Shown: one piece after another, positions 1 to 5,471 of the stretch
Layout: each line of letters opens with the position of its first letter
How positions within the stretch are numbered: the first letter of the stretch is position 1
Assembly: GCA_030667645.1 (NCBI GenBank)
Contig: DAOUVM010000155.1
Location: 1 to 6,375, forward strand
DNA length: 6,375 bases
From: Ardenticatenales bacterium
Lineage (GTDB): Bacteria; Chloroflexota; Anaerolineae; Promineifilales; UBA4811
Reading direction: 5' to 3'
The notes under the pieces: model-generated
Database searches by the model: none
What the model saw: the letters and a program-made list of their open reading frames with translations, nothing else
Told to the model about the DNA's origin: nothing
Made by a program: the position numbers and the translations under genes

Positions 1-331
1 GATCGTCCCGGGCGATTACAGGTTTGGCGACGCGGTAGAGGGGTGGGAAGGGACCTTGATCACCAACCATCTCTGGGTCCTGCCGGATGACCCCTTTGTG
101 CCCGACGACGCCTTTGTACTCGCGGGCAACTATCCGGTGCACTATGGGATCGTTGGCATGGACCCGGCCATCAACCTCCAGTTAGTGGAGCAGTACCGCG
201 ACACGGGCATTGTCATTCGCATATGGGGCGACGTCGCCTGTGGGGCGCCCGAACCCAACATGGCTACTAACGACGTCAACTATTGCCAGATTCACGTCAG
301 CCGGCTGGAAGAGGCCTCGTCTCCGGAATAG
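1..331 (+). CDS. C-terminal end of an unidentified protein (5' end outside window)
   Basis: The frame is open from the left edge (first full codon at base 2) to a TAG at 329-331, giving 109 visible residues. A TTG at 56 is not a credible start: there is no ribosome-binding site before it and the coding frame runs on upstream. The visible part reads as alternating beta strands and loops: a W-E-G-T-L-I strand, an acidic P-D-D-P-F-V-P-D-D loop, a Y-G-I-V-G-M-D segment, then a strand with I-R-I-W-G and a final strand Q-I-H-V-S-R-L-E-E. This order (short strands, 'YGI.G.D', helix, 'V.IWG', closing 'I.V.RLE') resembles the small OB-like tail found on some Chloroflexota envelope proteins. That likeness is from memory, so no function is assigned. 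A strong hairpin terminator follows 26 bases after the stop, so this gene ends its transcript. Confidence 0.75.
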   Translation, partial: IVPGDYRFGDAVEGWEGTLITNHLWVLPDDPFVPDDAFVLAGNYPVHYGIVGMDPAINLQLVEQYRDTGIVIRIWGDVACGAPEPNMATNDVNYCQIHVSRLEEASSPE

Positions 332-357
332 GCGGGGCCAAGGTCCACCGGATGTAA

Positions 358-397
358 AGCGACGCCCGGCGTTGAGCCGGGCGTCGCTCTTTCATTT
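358..397 (+). terminator. Rho-independent terminator after the left-edge gene
   Basis: A perfect 13-bp GC-rich stem (358-370 pairing with 376-388) closes a 5-base loop, GTTGA, and is followed by the T-rich run TCTTTCATTT. The stem begins 26 bases after the stop codon at 331, the usual distance. The hairpin ends transcription of the left-edge gene and insulates the promoter that starts at 434. The T run is interrupted by two C and one A, so termination may be less than complete. Confidence 0.88.
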
Positions 398-433
398 CGG
401 GCGAGCGGCCGGGAATGGCTTGAGCGCAGAAGG

Positions 434-462
434 TTGACCCGTCCTACGGTTGGGATTATAAT
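434..462 (+). promoter_or_regulatory. Near-consensus sigma70-type promoter
   Basis: TTGACC at 434-439 is one base from the consensus -35 box. A 17-base spacer separates it from a perfect TATAAT at 457-462. The expected start of transcription is near 469-470 on the + strand. It lies just past the terminator of the previous gene and upstream of the lipoprotein gene at 732, which it most likely drives through a leader of about 260 bases. There is no TG extension before the -10 box. The match is seen directly; its activity is inferred from the general sigma70 consensus. Confidence 0.75.
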
Positions 463-731
463 GCCGATTCCTGTCGCTTGGCGTCCTTTTCGATAAAGAC
501 CATGCTGATCAGCACCCCTACCGTCAAATCGAGGGACACAGTTACCGCCAAAGTTCATCACCTGTCGCGACGCAAGCCAAAGGCAACCCTCCCCGGTCAC
601 CCGAGAATCGCCGTCATAGAGGGGGATTCCCCCCAAAAGCTGTACCACTTTGACCTGTGTTTATTGTGACCTCTTGACAGGCCCATTCAATGCCCGAGAC
701 GACCGGCCAAAATTGAAGACGAGGTGAATTG
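463..731 (+). other. Long untranslated leader or possible small RNA region
   Basis: About 260 bases separate the predicted transcription start near 470 from the ATG at 732. I find no convincing protein gene. A plus-strand frame from TTG 478 (63 codons) has no ribosome-binding site. A minus-strand frame from GTG 648 runs through the promoter and the terminator hairpin. Visible structure includes a perfect 12-base palindrome at 503-514, a short G-C hairpin (five G at 621-625, loop ATT, then C from 629), and TGACC at 651-655 and again at 667-671 with TTGACA at 674-679. No riboswitch class that I know is recognisable, and no U-run terminator ends the region before the gene. It could be a plain 5' leader, a regulatory leader, or a small RNA with read-through. 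Confidence 0.4.
721..727 (+). promoter_or_regulatory. Ribosome-binding site of the lipoprotein gene
   Basis: GAGGTGA matches the anti-Shine-Dalgarno complement over seven bases. It stands 4 bases before ATG 732 but only 1 base before the in-frame TTG 729, so it decides in favour of ATG 732. Confidence 0.7.
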
Positions 732-2441
732 ATGAAAAAGACAGCCGACCCAACCATCTATCTACTGGTCTGTGCTTTGTGTCTCATCACTGCCTCTTTG
801 GCCTGCAATCTTCCTACGGCGAATAAAGGCACGGGTCTTTCGGTGGATTCACCTGCTGAGGGTGGCAGCATCTCTGGAAGCTATTCCTCTTCTGGCGATT
901 CAGGTGACCAGGAGGTCCATTTCAGTGTTACTGCAGACGGACTGGCCACTTTCCATCTGAAGGGTGCCCCCGAGTCCGAGACCTTGACTGTGGACCTGAG
1001 CGACGAGCAAACTGCCAGAATGGACTGGAAAGGAACCACCCTTGATGGACTCGGCACGCTGACCGAGGGAGAACAGTCCGCCCTGGATGATTTGATGAGG
1101 AACGACCTGGCGCACAGCTTGGGGATGATCCCACTGGATATTGCCTGCCAGAGTGATGAGGATATTGACCGCAAACAGGTGGCCGCTCTCTTGGTTCCTC
1201 TGCAGATGCGCTTCAAATATCTGATTACTGAACGATGGGCCGAGTCCCAGGCACTTGTCGCTCTGTCCCAATGTAAGTATGGGGGGGATGGCCAAGGCGA
1301 GAGGGCGACCTTTATCATGCTCTCACATGCTTCGCCAGTTCCGGTGGTTTTTGGCTATTTCCCGTTCGACGCGGATGGTGCAGTAGAATCACCCATGTCA
1401 GCGGGTGTGGGATTCAAGACCGCCTGCCTGGCTACCTCACCCTCGATAGCGGCTGACGGACTGATCTCATTCAATCACCTAGGGAGCCGCCCGGAAACCG
1501 CTCCTGGCTTGGGCACCAGTGAAATGGGACCTTGTGAAGCCAGGTGCCGGGGAGCCTGCGGCGCTGATTGCGAACCCAACAACTGTAAAGAAAGTAAAGA
1601 ACTGCGCTGCGTCAAGTACAAAGACGGCCGCAACACGGGGATGATGGTCCAATACCTGATCTACGATTGTGGGTTGAATCAAGGCTGTATTGACCACGAC
1701 AACTGCTATGACCAGTGTAACGTACAGTATGGATGCGATACCTGGTCAGCGGCGGTTTGTCGTGATGCTTGGACGATTGACTCGGTACTTGCCATCACTC
1801 AACCCGATTGGTGGTGCGATGAAAAGGCGATTGCCGAACATGGCCCCATTTATCCCATACTCTGGATGGAGGGTTATGGACCCCAGCCGATGCGTGAGAC
1901 TTTCGAATATTTGGATGAGGAGTATGAGCCAATTTACAGTTCCGATTGCCCAGATGACCTGGGTGCTTCAGAGCTTTGGGATCCGGAGGATCACCCGGAT
2001 GATTCTGGCCCTCCAGAGTTGCCCGATGTGGATATCTGCACACTGCTTCCCGTGTATGACGATATGGTGACAATGTCAGCCAAGGATTCTTGCGTGGCAG
2101 AGTTCGACTCGTTAGTGGATTGCGCAAGTTGTGGCTGCAAGATCAGCATTACACGGATGGAGGACGCAGAAAGCGCTCAACAGGCTGCTGTCGCTGGCAG
2201 TTGCGGAAATCCGAGATTCTCTCAGCGTGGCGACAGCCCTCTCGGGTTTAGTGGCCATACGTGTACGAACGTCTCTGATGAGGAATATCGTGAGGGTGTC
2301 GCCCAATCCTATTTCAAACTCGATTTCTCGTACAATCGCTATCTGGTCTACATCGGAGCTGGGTACCCAGGTCTTGAGGATTTTGTCATCAGTCTGGGGG
2401 AGCAGACCATAGAGCTCATCGATGACTACCTGGATCAGTAG
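732..2441 (+). CDS. Predicted secreted lipoprotein with cysteine-rich, phospholipase A2-like motif
   Basis: This 569-residue protein probably sits on the outer face of the cytoplasmic membrane. Residues 1-25 form a lipoprotein signal: K2-K3, a hydrophobic core at about 9-24, and a lipobox ending A-S-L-A-C25, with C25 the lipidated residue. Residues 26-260 are a Ser/Gly/Asp-rich stretch and a domain I do not recognise. Residues 268-343 are rich in cysteine (C268, C272, C276, C280, C285, then C313, C319, C325, C329, C335, C343). Inside this lies C319-I-D-H322-D323-N-C325-Y326, which aligns with C45, H48, D49, C51 and Y52 of secreted phospholipase A2. C335-D336 and A340-A341-V-C343 resemble the second signature, around D99, with one extra residue. 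C313-G314 may be a reduced calcium loop, but its usual glycines are missing. Residues 391-434 are an acidic, proline-containing linker. Residues 435-569 form a second domain with C436, C454, C464, C467 and C469. Lipase activity is inference only; a disulfide-bonded binding protein is the alternative. Confidence 0.9.
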   Translation: MKKTADPTIYLLVCALCLITASLACNLPTANKGTGLSVDSPAEGGSISGSYSSSGDSGDQEVHFSVTADGLATFHLKGAPESETLTVDLSDEQTARMDWKGTTLDGLGTLTEGEQSALDDLMRNDLAHSLGMIPLDIACQSDEDIDRKQVAALLVPLQMRFKYLITERWAESQALVALSQCKYGGDGQGERATFIMLSHASPVPVVFGYFPFDADGAVESPMSAGVGFKTACLATSPSIAADGLISFNHLGSRPETAPGLGTSEMGPCEARCRGACGADCEPNNCKESKELRCVKYKDGRNTGMMVQYLIYDCGLNQGCIDHDNCYDQCNVQYGCDTWSAAVCRDAWTIDSVLAITQPDWWCDEKAIAEHGPIYPILWMEGYGPQPMRETFEYLDEEYEPIYSSDCPDDLGASELWDPEDHPDDSGPPELPDVDICTLLPVYDDMVTMSAKDSCVAEFDSLVDCASCGCKISITRMEDAESAQQAAVAGSCGNPRFSQRGDSPLGFSGHTCTNVSDEEYREGVAQSYFKLDFSYNRYLVYIGAGYPGLEDFVISLGEQTIELIDDYLDQ

Positions 2442-2504
2442 GCAGAAAATTGGTGGAAACAGCTCTTGTAAACAACAATCTGCGGAAATGCCGTATTTAT
2501 CTGC

Positions 2505-2525
2505 CGGTGCTGCTGCGCCGTTCTT
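2505..2525 (+). terminator. Weak hairpin between convergent genes, possible terminator
   Basis: CGGTG (2505-2509) can pair with CGCCG (2516-2520), with one G-T wobble, around the loop CTGCTG, followed by TTCTT. It lies between the lipoprotein stop (2441) and the acetyltransferase stop (2537) and could serve the rightward transcript. The stem is short and the T run poor. Nothing better is visible in the 95-base gap between the two convergent genes. Confidence 0.3.
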
Positions 2526-2536
2526 GATTGACAATG

Positions 2537-3493
2537 TCACCGGGTCTCGGCCGGCAACAGCTTGCGCCAGATGTATCCCTGATAAACCTCCGTAAAGCCA
2601 ACGGACTCGTACAACCGATTGGCGGGCACCATGTCGCCGGTAGCCACGTATACCTCAACTGCACCCAACGCCTTGACCCGGTGCATTCCCTCGAACATCA
2701 ACGCACTCGCCAGCCCCTTGCGGATGTGATCGGGATGGGTGCAGACCGGTTCGAAAAGACCGAACTGATTGGCCTCCTCATAGATCATCCCGATCAGAGC
2801 CGCAAGCGAGCCGTCCGGCGCCTCTGCGACCAGTTCCAGGTCCCGACGGTAGGAAGGCGACGTCGCCCAAAAGCCGCATATCTCCCCTGCAGTGTGACAG
2901 TCCCGGTTGAATGCGGCGTTAAAGAGGCTCGCGACCCTCTCGCACTCACGTTCGTCGCCGGCGCGCGTCGTGCGCAAGCCATAGCCCTCCGCCATGACCA
3001 CCTGCGGAAGAGGTTTGCTTCCGAGGCGCAACCGCCGCATGACGCCGCCCCAGGTCGTTTTCTCATAGCCGCGCTCCTCCAGCAAGCGACGGCAGGCCGA
3101 GTCGTACTCATACGCAAAAACGTGCAACTGGCGCTGCTTGCCGTCCTCGGTGGGCGCGCCAAGATGATCCTCTGCCCAGGACATCATCTCCTCTGCGATG
3201 TGGCCGTAATCGGGGTGTAACTGCAGTACAGCATCGCCACCCCCATCGGGATGCGCCGCGCCAACGAGGCGGCCGTCCTCTGTCTCCCAAAGCCGAACTT
3301 GGCGATTCCAGCCCGGATGCCAGCCCGGCTCCTCGTGATGGAAGAACGAGCCATCCCAGCGCCGAATATCCCAGTTGAAATCCGGCGGCGTGATGGGAAA
3401 CGTTTCGAGCAGCAGGTCGCGTACCCGCCAGAAATCCTCTATGCCCTCTGCGGTTCGCGACACTAAACGCTGGGCGTACTCGTTGGTACTCAT
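2537..3493 (-). CDS. GNAT-family acetyltransferase with two tandem domains
   Basis: This 318-residue cytoplasmic enzyme is predicted to move an acetyl group from acetyl-CoA to an amine; its substrate is unknown. The length fits two GNAT domains in tandem, as in mycothiol synthase-type proteins. The C-terminal domain (about 170-312) is well preserved: a beta strand F-E-P-V250 leads into C-T-H-P-D-H-I-R258-K-G260-L-A, the pyrophosphate-binding loop (family pattern R/Q-x-x-G-x-G/A). It is followed by A291-N-R-L-Y-E-S-V-G-F300, the usual last helix and strand. The N-terminal domain (1-155) is degenerate: L92-H-P-D-Y-G-H is where the CoA loop should be, without the R-x-x-G pattern, and D131-S-A-C-R-R-L-L-E-E-R-G-Y143 echoes the last helix. 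Start: ATG 3493 has GGGAGAG at 3508-3502; the adjacent TTG 3496 is a possible alternative. It follows the ABC exporter gene by 33 bases on the same strand, so it is probably the last gene of that operon. Confidence 0.88.
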   Translation of the reverse strand: MSTNEYAQRLVSRTAEGIEDFWRVRDLLLETFPITPPDFNWDIRRWDGSFFHHEEPGWHPGWNRQVRLWETEDGRLVGAAHPDGGGDAVLQLHPDYGHIAEEMMSWAEDHLGAPTEDGKQRQLHVFAYEYDSACRRLLEERGYEKTTWGGVMRRLRLGSKPLPQVVMAEGYGLRTTRAGDERECERVASLFNAAFNRDCHTAGEICGFWATSPSYRRDLELVAEAPDGSLAALIGMIYEEANQFGLFEPVCTHPDHIRKGLASALMFEGMHRVKALGAVEVYVATGDMVPANRLYESVGFTEVYQGYIWRKLLPAETR

Positions 3494-3501
3494 CAACTAT
3501 T

Positions 3502-3508
3502 CTCTCCC
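3502..3508 (-). promoter_or_regulatory. Ribosome-binding site of the acetyltransferase gene
   Basis: On the minus strand GGGAGAG runs from 3508 to 3502. It lies 8 bases before ATG 3493 and 5 before TTG 3496. If only its GGAG core (3507-3504) is counted, the gaps are 10 and 7. The spacing does not firmly choose between the two starts; ATG is preferred as the stronger codon. Confidence 0.5.
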
Positions 3509-3526
3509 GTGATCACAGCTCGAATT

Positions 3527-5467
3527 TCAAGACGCTCCTTGTTCCGGGTCCTCGGCCGTCAACTCGGCGCCATAACGGAACTGGCTCATATAGAGGTCAT
3601 GGTAGAACCCTTCCGCCGCCAGCAGATCATCGTGGGTACCCCGCTCGATGATCTCGCCTTCGTTCAGCACCAGAACCTGATCCGCGTTCCGAATAGTGCT
3701 CAGCCGGTGAGCGATGACAAAGCTGGTCCGGCCGGCAAGCAGCTTTTGCAGCGCCCCCTGAATCAGGCGCTCGGTGCGAGTGTCTACCGAACTCGTCGCT
3801 TCGTCCAAAATCAGGATGCGCGGGTCGGCCAGCGCGGCACGGGCGATGGAGAGCAACTGCCGTTGTCCCTGGCTCAGTCCGCTTCCCCGCTCGCCCAGCA
3901 CGGTGTCGTATTTCTCTGGCAGCCGTTCGATGAAAGAGTCGGCCTTGGCCAGTGCGGCGGCCGCAATCACCTCTTCGTCGGTCGCGTCGGGCCGGCCGTA
4001 GCGGATGTTCTCCAGCACCGACTCGCTGAACAGGAACGTGTCCTGGAGCACAATCCCGATCTGTCTACGCAGGCTGTGGCGCCCCACGTCGCGCACGTCG
4101 TGGCCATCGATCAGCAGCCGGCCCGCGGTCACATCGTAAAACCGAGGAATCAGGTTGATGATGGTGGTCTTTCCGGCTCCGGTCGGACCCACAATCGCCA
4201 CGGTCTGGCCCGGTTGTGCTGTCAGACTGATGCCGTTGAGCACCGGTTCGTCCGCGCTATAGTAAAAACTAACGTTCTCCAGTTCCACCCGACCCTCGAT
4301 CTGCGGCATCTCGATGGCGTCCGGCTTGTCCCTGATCTCCGGTTCGGTGTCCATGAGGCCAAAGATGCGCTCGCCGCCGGCGACTGCGTTCTGGAGATTG
4401 GTCCACAACATGGAAATCTGCATGATGGGTTGGTTAAAACGCTGCACATAGGTGAGAAACGCGATCACCAATCCCAATGATATGGTCGACCCGAGCAACT
4501 GCCCGTCGCCGATGAGCGCCAGGCCACCCACGCCAACTACAATCGCCATCGAGACATAACCCAGCGCCTCCAATCCCGGCCCGAGCGCGCTGGTAAAGGA
4601 CGCCGCCTTGATGTTGGCATCCCGATTGGCGGCATTCGAGAGGCGAAACTGCTCAATGTTCTCATCCTCGCGGCCAAAGGCCTGTACCTCGCGCACCCCA
4701 GAGATGTTCTCCTGTAGATCAGCATTCACCGAGCCGATCTCTACCCGCGCCTGCCGAAAAGCCTTGCGAGCTTGACTGGAGAACCACCAGGTCGTCACGT
4801 ACATCAGGGGGATCATCACCAGGCTCAGGAGCGCATAAGCCGGACTCTTGGACAACATGGTGTATGCAATCCAGACCAGCAGCAGCACGCCCTGAACCAC
4901 GTGCACCAGGGCAAAGCTCAACACCTGCTGGATGGTATCCGTGTCGTTGGTGATCCGGCTCATCACGTCGCCGGCTTCTTGCTTGGCATAAAAGCCTATG
5001 GACAACCGGTGGAGGTGCCGAAAGAGGTCCACCCGGATCTTGCGCAACACGTGCTGGCCGACCCAGCTCATCAGGTAGAACTGCAATCCACCCACCAGAG
5101 CCGCGCCAACATAGAGTGCGAGGATGATCAGCATCAGACTGCCCAGGCCGGCGATCAACAATGACGTGCTGGCATCGGCCGGCACATCATCGAACCAGCA
5201 GTTCGCGCTGGCCCCCTCCTCGGCCGCGCCGAGATTCACCCCCAGCGCCTGAGTAGAGGCCGGCATTAGATAGCAGTCGACCGCCTGGCCGATCAGGTCC
5301 GGCGTCCGGACTTGCATCCAGGTCCCCGCTACTACCAGGACCGCTACCAGCAACAATCCCAGCCGGTACCGTTTAAAATAACCCCAGAAACGCGCTAGCG
5401 TCGTGCCCACACTTTTGGGCTTGCTTACCTCGTCCCCCAGCATTCGATCTCGTCCATGCATGAACAC
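3527..5467 (-). CDS. ABC exporter subunit, consensus ATPase site (BmrD/TM288-like)
   Basis: This 646-residue half-transporter fuses a six-helix membrane domain to an ATPase domain and is predicted to pump a drug, lipid or peptide outwards. Membrane helices lie near 36-52, 102-130, 183-204, 206-228, 303-320 and 326-345. The first two are separated by an unusually long outer loop (about 62-100) that holds C65 and C90. The ATPase domain shows Walker A G427-P-T-G-A-G-K433-T, Q-loop Q475, signature L531-S-Q-G-Q535, Walker B I551-L-I-L-D-E556 with the catalytic glutamate, D-loop S559-S-V-D562 and H-loop H587. LSQGQ departs from LSGGQ, as is usual in the consensus-site partner of heterodimeric exporters such as TM287/TM288. 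The start is GTG 5467, because AGAGGG (5480-5475) stands 7 bases before it; ATG 5461 is the alternative. The gene begins 4 bases after the stop of the partner ABC gene, so the two are probably translated in step and assemble together. The substrate cannot be read from the sequence. Confidence 0.95.
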   Translation of the reverse strand: MFMHGRDRMLGDEVSKPKSVGTTLARFWGYFKRYRLGLLLVAVLVVAGTWMQVRTPDLIGQAVDCYLMPASTQALGVNLGAAEEGASANCWFDDVPADASTSLLIAGLGSLMLIILALYVGAALVGGLQFYLMSWVGQHVLRKIRVDLFRHLHRLSIGFYAKQEAGDVMSRITNDTDTIQQVLSFALVHVVQGVLLLVWIAYTMLSKSPAYALLSLVMIPLMYVTTWWFSSQARKAFRQARVEIGSVNADLQENISGVREVQAFGREDENIEQFRLSNAANRDANIKAASFTSALGPGLEALGYVSMAIVVGVGGLALIGDGQLLGSTISLGLVIAFLTYVQRFNQPIMQISMLWTNLQNAVAGGERIFGLMDTEPEIRDKPDAIEMPQIEGRVELENVSFYYSADEPVLNGISLTAQPGQTVAIVGPTGAGKTTIINLIPRFYDVTAGRLLIDGHDVRDVGRHSLRRQIGIVLQDTFLFSESVLENIRYGRPDATDEEVIAAAALAKADSFIERLPEKYDTVLGERGSGLSQGQRQLLSIARAALADPRILILDEATSSVDTRTERLIQGALQKLLAGRTSFVIAHRLSTIRNADQVLVLNEGEIIERGTHDDLLAAEGFYHDLYMSQFRYGAELTAEDPEQGAS

Positions 5468-5471
5468 AGTG

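Noticed and set aside
503..514. Perfect 12-base palindrome TGCTGATCAGCA as a repressor operator
   Set aside because: One or two such palindromes are expected by chance in a window of this size, and no second copy or neighbouring regulator gene is seen. It is kept only as a detail of the leader.
292..648. A 118-codon minus-strand frame starting at GTG 648
   Set aside because: It runs backwards across the promoter and the terminator hairpin and overlaps the end of the left-edge gene. Its ribosome-binding site is poor and codon third positions show no G+C preference. A decayed gene remnant in 463-648 cannot be fully excluded.
478..669. A 63-codon plus-strand frame in the leader, start TTG 478
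   Set aside because: There is no ribosome-binding site before TTG 478 or ATG 502, and the composition is not protein-like.
674..679. Perfect TTGACA just upstream of the lipoprotein gene, as a second promoter
   Set aside because: No acceptable -10 box occurs 16-18 bases downstream (around 696-703 reads GAGACGA).
2528..3220. A 230-codon open frame on the + strand
   Set aside because: It lies wholly antisense to the GNAT acetyltransferase, whose CoA-binding motif is recognisable. The translation shows no family features, and open antisense frames are common in GC-rich genes.
3509..4480. A 323-codon open frame on the + strand
   Set aside because: It is antisense to the ATPase domain and last membrane helices of the ABC exporter, which carry every expected motif. 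The plus-strand translation is rich in Gln, His and Arg, typical of shadow frames.
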